In this document: positions 33,610 through 44,692 of the stretch, one piece after another | Position numbering within the stretch: position 1 is the stretch's first letter | How the letters are laid out: each line of letters begins with the position of its first letter | Assembly (NCBI GenBank): GCA_951640195.1 | Contig: OX621163.1 | Coordinates: 3,224,001-3,288,000, forward strand | DNA: 64,000 nucleotides | Origin: Porpolomopsis calyptriformis | Lineage: Eukaryota > Basidiomycota > Agaricomycetes > Agaricales > Hygrophoraceae | Direction of reading: 5' to 3' | Made by a program: the position numbers and the translations under genes | The notes under the pieces: generated by a model | What the model was told of the DNA's origin: nothing | Seen by the model: only the letters and a program-made list of their open reading frames with translations | The model's database searches: none

Positions 33610-34617
33610 AATGCTTGAAGTACTTGAAGTTACTTGAAGCACTCAACACTACTTCATTTATACTTGAAAAACTTAGAGAATTCTATATAGATAAAATGAT
33701 TTTAAGTAGCTTTAAGTAATTTTAAGCAGTTTTAAGTACTACAAGTAGCTTTAAGTAGTCTCAAGTAGCTTTCAGTACTTCAAGTTAATAAGATAAAAGT
33801 ATAATAAGTAAAATATTTTCTCTTAATATCTTGATATCTTTAATTATATCTTAATTTACTTGACATTACTTGAATTAAGTTAACTAAGTGCATCAAGCAG
33901 ATTTTAGTGGTATCAAGTAATATCAAGTACCTCAAGTATTTTTAGGTTTTGCTGATATAGAGAAATGAGGGCCTAGGAGTTGCTGATAGTAAGGGGATTA
34001 CTGAACAGTGCAGGTGTGAGGTGTTGGTGTAAAAATGCTGGGAGGGGGATTAGAACTGCTTTTGTAGTATTATTCACTTGATTGTATCTATCCACAGCTC
34101 CCCCACTACAGGAGAAAGAAACAATAGGAAAGACTTTGAGTAACTACCAACTTTGGACAAGTTAGAGTGATTATATAAATGCAAAGTGCTATAGGCTGTT
34201 TCCATTGGTAGTAGGTGGGAGACCTGATGCAGGGGTTGCTATATTAGTATCTAGACATCCATCTAGCATTAGCAAAACCTTCTAAAAATACTTGAGGTAC
34301 TTGATATTACTTGACACTATGAAAATCTACTTGATACACTTAGTTAACTTAATTCAAGTATTGTCAAGTAAATTAAGATATAATTAAGGATATCAAGATA
34401 TTAAGAGAAAATATTTTACTTATTATACTTTTATCTTATTAACTTGAAGTACTGAAAGCTACTTGAGACTACTTAAAGCTACTTGTAGTACTTAAAACTG
34501 CTTAAAATTACTTAAAGCTACTTAAAATCATTTTATCTATATAGAATTCTCTAAGTTTTTCAAGTATAAATGAAGTAGTGTTGAGTGCTTCAAGTAACTT
34601 CAAGTACTTCAAGCATT
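33610..34617. mobile_element. MITE, 1008 bp, about 345-bp TIRs, TA target site
   Basis: 33610-33957 and 34270-34617 are close inverted copies (AATGCTTGAAGTAC...GTACTTCAAGCATT), separated by about 310 bp of non-coding sequence. TA lies on each side (33608-33609, 34618-34619). The left TIR of the host transposon shows the empty site (gacaaTAagtaac in reading orientation). No ORF, so it is non-autonomous. The TA duplication suggests mobilisation by a Tc1/mariner transposase, perhaps a relative of the one encoded next door. Confidence 0.85.
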
Positions 34618-34783
34618 TAAGTAACTTTAAGTAACTTTGTCAAGTACTTCAAGTATTTAAGCAACTTTATTAAGTACTTTATTAAGTACTTCAAGTGCTT
34701 CAAGTGTACTTATACTAAAAATGTAAAATTTACTAAGTCCAAAACTTACTAGAGAATCTATATTATTTTTATATAGGAGTAAA

Positions 34784-34845
34784 TAGTCTAGTGGTTAATA
34801 TATATAAACTTTGTACTTTATTTAAGAGTGTGAGAGTTCAAATCC
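34784..34845 (+). other. tRNA-like pol III A and B boxes in the TIR
   Basis: TAGTCTAGTGG (34784-34794) fits an A box and AGTTCAAATCC (34835-34845) a B box, about 40 bp apart. The surroundings are AT-rich and do not fold as a tRNA that I can support. It may be a tRNA-derived SINE fragment trapped in the transposon. The left arm has the same motif, and A3 inserted directly beside the B box there. Confidence 0.4.
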
Positions 34846-34960
34846 AGTTCAATACAATATTAATTAAGTATTAATATAATTCTTAGGCTTATATAATATT
34901 GTTCTTTTATTTATTAAATAGTGATTATGTAAGATTAAGTAATTAAGTAATTAAGTACAC

Positions 34961-35060
34961 TTAAGTATACTCAAGTATACTCAAGTACATTCAAGTACAC
35001 TCAAGTATCCTCAAGTACACTCAAGTATCCTCAAGTACACTCAAGTATGCTCAAGTATTC
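34961..35060 (+). repeat. Decamer tandem array (TCAAGTAYAC-like, ten units)
   Basis: Ten consecutive 10-bp units such as tcaagtatac, tcaagtacat and tcaagtatcc in strict register. The left TIR has only about two equivalent units, so the array expanded or contracted after insertion. Confidence 0.85.
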
Positions 35061-35094
35061 AAGTACTTAAGAAAGTTTCAAGCACAGGGACCTA

Positions 35095-35241
35095 CTGAAT
35101 TTAAGTTCAATTTTTACTTATTTCAAGTTCAATTTTACTTGACTCAAGTTTAATTTTACTTGAAAGAATATTGCTTGAACTTGTTTTAAATAGCTATCAA
35201 GTAAGCTTTAAGTAACTTCAAGTAGCCTCAAGTAAATTCAG
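35095..35241. other. AT-rich segment with weak inverted ends
   Basis: Starts CTGAATTTAAG and ends GTAAATTCAG, with internal caagt/acttg words like those of the TIRs. It may be a small decayed element or an extension of the subterminal repeats. No coding sequence. Confidence 0.3.
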
Positions 35242-36560
35242 GTTTTCCTGATGCAATTACTCCTATTACTTTACCTATCAACCAACAATACCATCCTAGA
35301 CCTGTAGGACCTATTGGAACTGATCCATTTATTGTAACAACTGCTTCACAGTTTCCTGCTATACCTGTGAGGGTTAGAGGGGGGAATAGAGGAAGAGGAA
35401 GAGGAAGAGGAAGAACCATCCAACCCATTAGTAATCAAGGACCTTTACAAGGAGTTTTTGATCAATTCTAGCTTAATTTGGATATTAATGAGGGACAACC
35501 TATATTACTACCACTACTACTACCTGTCACGGTCGTAATTTTCTTTTCTTTTCTTTATCTTATCTCATGTAAACCACATCTGATCTTGGGAATCCCCACA
35601 TTCTTTCGTTGGGATTCCCCATTGCCTTTCTCCAGGATTCCCCACCACTCTATCCATATGCAGACACCTTTCATTTCTGTCCTTGTTTCAACCCCTTATG
35701 ATTCGTCATCAATCACGATGACTCATCCTTATCTACAAACACATGCTATGTCGCACTGACTCACACAGATAAGTAGTCAGTATATAAAGGGTACTTTTGT
35801 ACGTATCAGACCTTAAGTCTGATTCCTCATTAGCTACTCATAACAAGGACTTGGAACTATACCCTATATCTCTTGGGACAGAACACTCAAAGTAAAACAC
35901 ATTCCAAACAACCAGTTTATAACACTACCACTACTACCACCTCCTTCCCCTCCTTTGAACCAACAATATTTAACTATAAATTTCCCACCTTTACTACTAC
36001 AACCAAGGCTGCCTATAGCATGTTATCCTTTCAACAAAAACCAGATTGAGGTTCACAATTTAGGCCCTATGAATGTTCTATGTCTAGATTGTCATGCATT
36101 ACATTGGGTTGCTGAGAAATTAGCACATTCTTCTTTGGTTACTCCTAAGTTTGGTATGTGTTGCTTTAGTGGTAAAATCAGACTAGGCTAGCTTAAAGAT
36201 TTGTCACCAGAGCTATATCAGCTATACTATGGTGATAATGACTGTGCCAAAAGGTTCCTTGAAAAGATCTGAAATTATAACTCTACTTTGGCTTTCACCT
36301 CTGTAGGGCAAGATACTTATAAACACATTCAGCTTGATGAGTCTGTTAATAATGGACATGGCCCATGGCTTTACTAACTTCATGGAAAACTTTACTATAT
36401 TACCAGTTCTCTTCTTCCTCCTCATGGAAGGCCTCTATTATATTCACAGCTCTACATCTATAACCCAGCCCTTGTTTTAAATTATTGCTTAGGTCACTAG
36501 AGTAACTCAAACTTAGATAGAGCTACTATGCAGATCCTTCAGGGTATGCTTTATCATAAA
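35242..36560 (+). pseudogene. Helitron Rep/helicase N-terminal relic
   Basis: Reads (with breaks) an Arg/Gly-rich stretch RGGNRGRGRGRGRT (about 35380-35420), then LGPMNVLCLDCHALHWVAEK (about 36060-36120) with a Cys/His pattern, KFGMCCFSGKIRL (about 36150-36185), a region like PELYQLYYGDNDCAKRFLE, and LYIYNPALVLNYCLG (about 36450). These blocks match the conserved zinc-finger-like N-terminal region of fungal Helitron proteins from memory. Stops at about 36188, 36270 and 36375, and the Rep and helicase motifs further downstream are missing. A 400-bp solo LTR interrupts it at 35525. Confidence 0.7.
35525..35924 (+). repeat. Solo F-type LTR (400 bp)
   Basis: TGTCACGGTCG to TTTATAACA with a perfect CTACC duplication (35520-35524, 35925-35929). 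It matches the inverted LTR at 54551-54961. The TATA box (gtatataaagg) is followed 33 bp later by AGTCTGATTCC, which by analogy with A and B predicts a primer site GGAATCAGACT after a full element's 5' LTR. Confidence 0.93.
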
Positions 36561-37120
36561 CACCTATTAGATAGCAGTTTAGGGTTAATTGCAAGGTTTT
36601 ACTTCAGGGTTTGAGTGCAGGGTTTTAAAGGGTTGGTAGACCACTGATTAGGGGTGTTAATGAAAGAAACAGATGGTGGTGGTGTAGTTGTCATTGGATC
36701 AAGTTATATTAGAAACTATTTGCATTTGTATATGCACACCTATTGAGCTCTTACCATGTGCTTGAGGGTTCAAACCCAGCTTGTGTTTTTTTTATTCATT
36801 TTAATATGTACTGATATTTAGTGGATTTACTTTCCCATGGTGCAAAGGGTTGCAGATAATCCCAGAAATGGACCTTTAGATGGATAAAATATTTACTATT
36901 ATCTCATTTTATTCACAGACAACCCAGCAGCTGCAACCACATTCATTTACTCACACCTGAGAAGCTTAGGCATGGATGGATTTAAAAAAATTACAATTAT
37001 AAGAGTGGACTTAATCAGATTTAGAATTAAAAATATTCTGAGTAGCCTACCAAATCAACCCTTGCTGCAATTTACATCTGTTGAAAATGTTCTCTAAATC
37101 CCACCCATCAAGGACCTTTT
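36561..37120. other. Non-coding stretch with a pol III-like B box
   Basis: GGGTTCAAACCC (36766-36777) is a perfect B-box-like motif followed by a T8 run (36786-36793), a typical pol III terminator. A possible A box (tggtgtagttgtc) lies about 90 bp upstream, far for a tRNA gene, so a SINE relic is more likely than a tRNA. The rest has no supportable feature. Confidence 0.35.
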
Positions 37121-37122
37121 TG

Positions 37123-38040
37123 TTAGCACCCTGGCCCTGCTGGAAAAAATTCAGTGACTAAATCAAACACAATTATCTGAAATGCAGTTACTATGTTTAA
37201 ACAACAATTCACAGGATCCTTGAAGAATATCTGCAGAAAGTGGATAGTATATAAGCCACAATTATTATAGTTTTTCTGATGGGGGACCTTCAAAGCAAGC
37301 AGGGATGAGAAGATAAGGTTGGAAGAATATAGCTTTATATATAACATACCTTGGGGTAAAAGAATTTAATTTCTGATGGTTCATTCTCATTACCAAACTC
37401 CTTGGCTATTGAATGTAGCCAATTTTTGGCTAGTAGTTCTTCTGATGATTTACTTGTTTTGCTGCTGTATAAGGAATCCAAGAAGAAGATATTTCTGGAG
37501 ATATAATTCAGAAATAGTGTAGCACAAGATAACTGGTTGTGACACACATGTTTTTTCCTCCCTTCTTATCTGCACAATGCCTGGGATAGTTAACCACCAT
37601 TAAATACCAGTGGTTTTCCTTAAAGTGAACTGGCAGAGCAATATAGTCCCTAAAAAACAACCATTTCTTAGTTATCCACTACATAAAGTCTACATCATGC
37701 TCTTTATTGGGTTTATCATTAGGTTTGGTTGAAGCCCTCAAATCTAAGGTTTTGTTAGAAAAAGTGGTATGCTTATTATCAGTCTGAATTTACCTGAGTG
37801 TTGACCAGAAGAAGCAATTTTCCACAAATATGGACTCTGTTATCTTTCCATATTTCTTTTTGGCCACTTGCCAACCAAACCTATAGAAGAATTGGATAAA
37901 AGGAGCACCCACATTGAAGAAGAAATAAACCAGGTTCCAAAGTGAATCAGCTGATCAGACAACCAACTGCCTTTGACTTCATGGAAACTTGCTAAAGAGA
38001 CAACCTCCTCATTCTTCTCTTTCCAACCCCACTTCACAAC
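37123..38040 (-). pseudogene. Ulp1-like (C48) SUMO protease relic
   Basis: On the minus strand fragments follow in the usual order: WLSDQLIHFG (about 37950), HWYLMVVNYPRHC with the His (about 37620), NIFFLDSLYSS with the Asp (about 37480) and VPHQKNYNNCGLYTIHFLQIF with the Cys (about 37270). This is the His-Asp-Cys catalytic order of Ulp1 proteases. Frame changes and stops separate the blocks; some may be introns. Such domains occur both in host genes and as transposon passengers. No transposase is visible beside it. Confidence 0.6.
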
Positions 38041-38980
38041 AATATTATCAGAAGATCTAAAACTTAGAATGGGGTTATTAATATCATCAAGATAAGGTGG
38101 CTTGGCTTATAAGAATAAAATCAATCTAGAGGCAGGCACAATCTTCTTCACTCTTGTAAGCAAAGAAAATCTAACTTACTTATTATCCAATGCTGTTGAC
38201 AACCCCTTGAATTTATCCTATGCAATGGACGATTCCTTTACTGTTCTGTTGAGTGTATAGAGACAGAATAATAAATAAAATCAGTCAGATCTACCCTAAT
38301 GCCTACTGGTATGACTTGTTGAAGTTGGATTTAAGAGAGGCTGAAAACTGATGGAAAGATTGGTCCTTCCACCATTCATGAGTAACATTGAACTTGATTC
38401 CTAGCTGAAAATGAAATTCTTCCACTGAGAGAACACAATAAGGTTGGTTTGTATATAGAAAAGCAGCATACTTACTGGGGTTCGACTGTCCTAGAAATTC
38501 AGAAAGGGCACTTCTTGTTGGGGTTGTTAATGTCACCAACAATATGAGGATGGTGCATAACTTGTTGACTTCTGATAATAGCTATCAAAGGGTAGAGAGA
38601 TGAGAAAGGGTCAGAATACATGTGATTTCTTTATTATCATTACCTTGTAGCAGTTGACTTCCTTGTCCAAATGGATGGTGATAACTGGAATTAATGAATT
38701 TCCAGAAACCTTAAGTTTAATACTGAAAAAGAATCATCATTGTTAATAGAGTTGTTAGAAAAGAAAGTTAAGTTAAATTGAACCTTGAATCTTCTGCTGA
38801 AAGTGTCAGTTGGGTAAATCTGGTTAATTGGCTATTGGGCTAAACAACCTCTTCACAGAAAAGTTTAATGCAAGGTGACATGTTAACAAAGTCTGAGGGG
38901 AGTGGGGAATGCATTTGAAAGTTGAATGGTTGAGTTGAGAGAAGTTGGTGCCACAATCAATTATTATGTTACAGTCATTT
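38041..38980. other. Unassigned region with one short minus-strand ORF
   Basis: A 79-codon minus-strand frame (38542-38303) contains LGQSNPSKYAAFLYTNQPYC and a Trp-rich end. It may be an upstream exon of the Ulp1-like relic, but I recognise no domain. Nothing else is supportable. Confidence 0.25.
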
Positions 38981-39170
38981 GCCCTGTGACTGTTACATGA
39001 CTGGTCAAGTAACAGTCACAATCATGTGCCCTGTGACTGTTACACAACTGGTCAAGTAACAGTCACAGTTATGTGCCCTGTGACTGTTACATGACTAGTT
39101 GAGTAATGGTCACAATTGTGTGCCCTGTGACTATTACTTGACTAGTCAGGTAACAGTTACAGGTCAAATG
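38981..39170 (+). repeat. 47-bp minisatellite, four units, hairpin-forming
   Basis: Units begin at 38981, 39028, 39075 and 39122, exactly 47 bp apart. Each contains GTGACTGTTAC and its inverse GTAACAGTCAC around a short ATGACTGGTCAA-type loop, so each could form a hairpin. The same motif occurs once in the solo LTR at 48562-48950 (gtgaccattacctgactggt). Confidence 0.9.
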
Positions 39171-39337
39171 ACTGTGACATAATGCGCATCAGACTTTAAT
39201 AACTAACCTTTGTGTTGTTATTCCTCATATTATCATTCCTACACTTAATAGCTTACACTACTCAGCAGCCTACCCCCTCATCCTCCTCCTCTAATATCCC
39301 ATTTCTATATCATTCTAGATTATGCCAATACTCAGCT

Positions 39338-39917
39338 TTCAAGAGCTTTTCATAGCTCAATGGAGTTACACTCTCTGAAGGTTCTTTGCTTATAGAAGTC
39401 ACCTAGAGGTTCTTAGAAGAATTGGATGATAATCCAAGGTTGAGGGAGGTTATTTCAGTAAGTCCTATACCATTTCTTAATAATGGAACTAATTTAGACA
39501 CCTTCTAGTTACTTTCCAAAGAACTTGACAATGCTACCATCACAACCCTTGATGCCCGACAACAGAGTGTTCTGCTCAAATGTTTCAGGGCTAACAGTTC
39601 AGCTCTCCAAAATCTACCCCAATGGGTAACTGTTCCTTCAAAGGATATAATGGTGGTATACTATACCCTTCTCTGTTATAGTCTGCTTGATCAGTTAGTA
39701 GATGCCATTTGTGGTATATGCCATCCAAAATTTCAAGTCCAGCTGAGATTTGAAATGCTAGACATTTCAGAGAGATTGATGAATGTAAGTCTGTTTCAAT
39801 TTAGGCCAATCTTCTTAAGCTGATATATCTATCTGGCTTTAGGTTCTTGCAAAACTTGACTCATGGGCTAACCCCCTAATTAAAGCAAGTAGGGTATTAT
39901 CTGAACTACAACAAACC
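39338..39917 (+). pseudogene. Unrecognised multi-exon gene, first visible segment
   Basis: Frame DDNPRLREVISVSPIPFLNN through LDISERLMN, then a 58-bp intron (39785-39842, GTAAGT...TTTAG), then VLAKLDSWANPLIKASRV up to the B2 insertion at 39917. Two TAG codons interrupt it. The protein continues at 47653 after B2 and its duplication. I do not recognise a domain. Confidence 0.45.
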
Positions 39918-40270
39918 TGTTATGTCGGCAGTGGAATCTCAGGTGGCTTTCTGGGGATAACAAAGAGTCTGGTGTATAAACCAGAGGTAACAATGTCAAA
40001 GTTCAAGACTAGGGAGATACAAGCGTATTGTACTCTACTTATATCTATCAGAGTCTTGATTGTGATAGTGATCACTATGGAGATGATCCATGGAATGGCT
40101 GACAAATGCTGACTGAGCACAGCCTTGCGCAGCTACTGCGGAGCACATCTTCAGTAACCAATAGTGTAATTGCCTCTGATCTATGAGCATTAACAATTAG
40201 ATAAGAGAGGATAAGATAAGATAACAAGGAAAGCGAATGAAGATGATGAAAAAGTGAAACGTCTGTGACA
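39918..40270 (-). repeat. 3' LTR of B2 (353 bp)
   Basis: Minus-strand TGTCACAGACG to GACATAACA. The tract gaagagagggtga lies just upstream on the minus strand, as in B1. Confidence 0.94.
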
Positions 40271-40394
40271 TCACCCTCTCTTCAAATTTGCATCTGCGCA
40301 ATATTATCATAGGTGTTGGAGATGTCTTGAACAATCTCAGAGTAGCCATCTTGGTGCGTAACAGGGAGAGGTTGGGAGGTGATACTGGTATTGC

Positions 40395-43300
40395 CTAACA
40401 AATTTCCAAAGCGGACAGGGGAGAGACAAGTTGGTAGAGTCAGAGTTCTTGACCTTGATCATCCAACCATAGGACAGTTGTGATTGCATTGACCAGGCCA
40501 GACTCATAGATCCAGACTCATTATGTGGTTGATGGAAGGGGGGGAAGGAGGATGGAACCATTGAAGTCGTAATCGAGGAGTCGGTCAACTTCTGTGGGGG
40601 ACAGGGGGATGAGAACATCAATGTTGTCACTGACCTTAGGCAATTTGTAGTCCTCATTCATCAAGTCCATGATCAGATCATAAAGTTGTTCATCAATCCC
40701 AAAGAAGTCATCCATCTGGATGATACATAGTTTGAGCCTAGGTGCTAGTCATTCAGGATGGAGGGTATGGAATTCATCAACCAATTCCTGAGAGTTCTTG
40801 ATATTGGACTCAGGTTCCCAGGTGTTTTCTTCACTGGTGTAACCTTCCCAGTACACGAGGTATTGGAGTTTTCCCTTTCTCAGCTAGGAGTCCAGGATTT
40901 CATCAACAATGTACTTGATGTTATTTTCTAATTGGAGTGGGGGAGGAGGAGGCAGTTTCTTCTAATTTGGAAAGGAAGGGGGGCAATAAGGAGAGAGATA
41001 TGATTTGTTGAAGACTGGGTACAATCCTAGCCATTCATGGGGGAGTTTGAGCTTGTAGGCAGAATGGCCAACCCTTTTGATGACCTTGAAGGGTCCGAAG
41101 CATTTATTGTCTAGCTTCTTCATGGGTCGTTTGGTCTTGATGTTGGTGGCAGCCAGCCATACCTTGGCTCCTGGTGAATACTCTTGGGTAGCTCGGATGT
41201 GTTTGTCATGAGTGGTCTTCATCTTCTCATTTGCTTCCTTGAGGGCAGCTTCAGCTTCTTGATGGACCTTCTTCATTCGGTCAGCGAATTGAGTTGCCAA
41301 TTCATTTCGGACTTCTTTCGTGGTATCACTCTCTGTCTAGGGATCTTGGCTATAATTGACATAGAAGGGAGTTTGGTGTGTGGCTGCATAGATGGAGTTG
41401 TTGTATGAGAACTCTGCCAGTGCAAGCCATTCCTTCCAATTGTCCTGATGATAGTTGATGAAGATGTGGAGGTACTGTTCAAGCATCTGATTCATTCATT
41501 CGGACTGGCCATCAGTCTGGGGATGATAGGCAGTAGAGACATTCTGGGAAGTGCCCAGAAGGCGAAAGAGGTCAGTCATGAATTTGGAAACAAATTGTGG
41601 ATTGCGATTGTGGATGATGCATCAAGGGATGCTATGATCCCTGATAACTCGGTCTCAAATGATTTTTGCGAATCCTTCAGAATTCAGCTTGATGTGGGTG
41701 GCTTCGAACTTGACAGCCTTTGAGAAATGGTCAACAATCGTAAGGATCGCATTATAGCCTTGGCATTCAGGTATGGGGCCAACAAGATCAACTGTGATCA
41801 TATCCCAGGGCTAAGTAGAAGGGTTGAAGGGATGTAAGGGGGTCTTCACAGGTAATTGAGAAGCCTTGGTGCATTGACATGTTTCGCAACCACGGACGTA
41901 AGCATTGACATCTCTCTTGATAGTGGGCCACCAATAATTGCGACATATGGCTTCAGTGGTCTTGAAGGAACCATAGTATCTGGAGAGAGGATTGTTGTGG
42001 TATTGGGCAATGATGTCACTGTGGAGTGGGATGCCCTTTGAGACATAGATTCAGTCCAGGAAGGTCTTAATGCTGTCATCTCAGGTCTTCCAATTGTTTT
42101 TTTGTTTTTATTGAGAGAGCGTGGCCTGCGTTTCTTCATTCCGGTATGAATTCTGGATTCGTGAGTGGAAATTAGTGGGTTCAATCTCATGTTGAACCTG
42201 ACGAAGGTCTATGATAGGGTGATTGGAAGAGGGAAAAAGATTAACTAGGAGTAAAATAATATCATCATTGTTATCCACCCCCTTCTCAAAACCTGGTCAT
42301 CTCAACAGGATATTGGCCTTGGAGTTGGCCTTGCCAGCGATGTGGTGGAGAGTGAAGTGATAATCTTGAAGCTCTGTGAGCCATCTGGCTTGGCGCCTGT
42401 TCAGTTTTTGGGGTAGCTTGAAGTATTGGAGGTTAGTGTGATCCATCCAGACCTCAAAGACTTGCTTAGCAGATAGGAGCCATTTTCTGAACTCTTGGAG
42501 TGCGGTCATGATTGTGAGCAGTTCGCAGTCATAAATTTGATAGTTTCATTCTATAGGAGTAAATGATTTGGAGATGTAAGCGATGGGCTTCCAGATGTTA
42601 TTTTGTTTTTGTGATAATACAGTGCTGAAGGTATAATCAGAAGTGTCGGTCTCCACACAGAGTAGGTCATTATCATTATCAATAGATAAAATAGGAGAAG
42701 TGGTAATGATTGTCTTCAGGATGTTGAAGGCGTCCTGGCATTTGGAGGTCCAGTCAAAAGGAGTGTTTCCAGTTAGTACATTGAGGGGGCAGGCAATTCT
42801 AGTAAAGTGATAGATGAATCAATGGTAGAAATTGCAGAATCTAAGAAAGGCCTGAACATCATGTTTGCATTCTGGGGTTGGCCAGTCGGTGATCCCTTGA
42901 ACCTTGACAGGGTCCATCTTGACGTGACCTTCTGACACAATGACACCAAGATATTCCACTTGTCATTAATCAAAGTTGCATTTCTCTGGTTTGAGGTAGA
43001 GCTTATGCTCGCGAAGTATGGTCATTACTTCATAAACATGTTGGTGATGCGTTTCGAGATCCTTGTCGAAGATGAGGATGTCATCTATGTAGACCAAGAT
43101 GTGTCCTTCAATGATTTGGATGTGGAAGATATTATTCATCATGTTCTGGAACATGGCAGGTGAGTTCGTGAGACTGAAAAACATGACCAAGGGTTCGAAT
43201 AGACCACAATTAGTTCTGAACACAGCCTTGTATTTGTCTCCTTCCTTGATTGAGACATTGTTGTATCCCCAACGAACATCTAGCTTGGTGAAATAGCGAG

Positions 43301-44690
43301 CATTCTGTAGGGTATCAATTAATTTGTTGATCAGAGGGAGGGGGTATCAATTTTTAACAGTCATGTCACTGAGTTTTCAGTAATCCTGAATGGGGTGTAG
43401 TTGACCATCCTTCTTTTTAATGAAGAAGAAGGGGGAGGCGATGGGAGAGATTGATTTATGAATCTGTCCAGTGCAGAGATTCTCTTCCAAGAACTCATCC
43501 CATTGGGCACATTCACCCACTAAGAGGGGATAGACCTTACAATCGAGTTTCTCTTCAGTTCTGGGGAGAAGTTCGATTGTGTGGTCCCAGGGATCACTTG
43601 GGGGGAGTTCATCAAAGTCTTTTTTAGTGAAGACATCTTGGAATTCATGGAGGTATTCGGGGACAATCTCTTTCCATGTATGGTCCTTCTTCTGGGCTTC
43701 CCAGGCCTTACTTGCAAGATCCTGTGATTTCGTACCCATCAGCCAAACTTGGATAACAGGGTTGAAGTCAACCATGAGCAGATAGTTGCCATCTTCAAGG
43801 CTGAGGTTATTGACATTGATGGGATCAGGAAAGGGAGAGGGATGACAGTCAGGGGAGCATTGATCAAGAATGAGAGAATTCGCCTTCCAATCGATAGAGG
43901 GGTTGTGGAGTTTTAACCAATCATGTCCAAGGAAAACCTGAGACTTGCTGAGGTTCATGATACTGAAATTAATTCGCTTGATGTGAGAACTGCTCTTAAG
44001 CTCTAGCACAACCATTTCTGAGATGGGTCCTTTGGAATTGGGCTGTCCATCTGCGTTATGCATGGGGATGGGTCAAGCGAGCTTGGTGGTGTGTAGGTCG
44101 TGTTCACGAACATACTTCACATCAATGCATGAACCTTCACAACTACTGTCGACGAGAGCAGTAGCAAGATGTTTGGTGCAGTTATCCAAGGTGGTAATGA
44201 CAGTTTTGAGGGTTAATTGATTTCCTCCAGAGCCATGAATGAACACATGAGGTTCCTTGAGTTCATTGAGGGCTCGGATAGCATTCTCTATCGTGAGGGT
44301 GTTGATTTGGTTGATTGTGTCTGGAGTCATCTCTCACGATCAGGCAGGGTGAGACCATTTGGAGAGGATGGGAATTGTGTAATTGGCCTGTTCCTTAATG
44401 GCATTAATGATTTCTAAAGGGGAAGAAAGAGAGTTGATGTCAATCGAATCAACAGAAGGGAGAGACAATGATTTGGGAATAGGAGTTTGAGGGGATTTGG
44501 GGTGCTCAACATTCATATCTGGCATAGACAGTGGGGGACTGGTTTTATTGACAGGCTCAGCAATAGTATCAAGTAATGTACGTGCCGTCATGGTGCTACA
44601 GAGAGAGAAAGGAGGAGAAGGGGAGAAGTCTGGTACTGTCTGTTCACAATGCCAAAGTAAACAGCTTTCTATCGAGTAGAGGGAGCGCAT
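40395..44690 (-). pseudogene. pol: pol (B2)
   Basis: Starts MRSLYSIES eight bases after the gag stop. Blocks: protease-like region (ALVDSSCEGSCIDVKY, near 44160, active Gly apparently changed to Ser), GHDWLKLHNPSIDWK (near 43920), RT FFFIKKKDGQLHPIQDY (near 43420) and YIDDILIFDKD (near 43085), RNase H CVETDTSDYTF (near 42650), integrase (42190-41350), chromodomain (near 40850) and the same post-chromodomain tail as B1 (MDDFFGIDEQLYD) ending at 40395. Many in-frame stops and at least one frameshift. Confidence 0.88.
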
Positions 44691-44692
44691 CT

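Larger units (their letters stand above)
21979..35092 (-). mobile_element. Tc1/mariner-superfamily transposon with very long TIRs, carrying A3 and a MITE
   Basis: Ends GGTCCCTGTGC...GCACAGGGACC are flanked by TA on both sides (21977-21978, 35093-35094), the Tc1/mariner signature. The arms are inverted copies: 21979-22182 plus 28645-29049 on the left, and 33417-33607 plus 34620-35092 on the right, about 610-665 bp each, filled with ACTTGAAGTACTT-like words. Removing A3 (6.46 kb) and the MITE (1.0 kb) leaves roughly 5.6 kb. Inside are a DD34E transposase and a second spliced gene, both on the minus strand. Confidence 0.88.
33417..35092 (-). repeat. Right TIR of the Tc1-type transposon, split by a MITE
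   Basis: 33417-33607 and 34620-35092 form the right arm, matching the left arm in inverted orientation from GGTCCCTGTGC inward to the shared GAAATCCCGATTT end. It includes a tRNA-like A/B box pair and a decamer array that is expanded compared with the left arm. Confidence 0.88.

Noticed and set aside
36660..36800. tRNA gene suggested by a perfect B box and T8 terminator
   Set aside because: The candidate A box is about 90 bp away and no cloverleaf forms; listed only as a pol III-like motif.
38981..39170. CRISPR-like array
   Set aside because: The units are contiguous 47-bp tandem repeats with no unique spacers, and the organism is a fungus.
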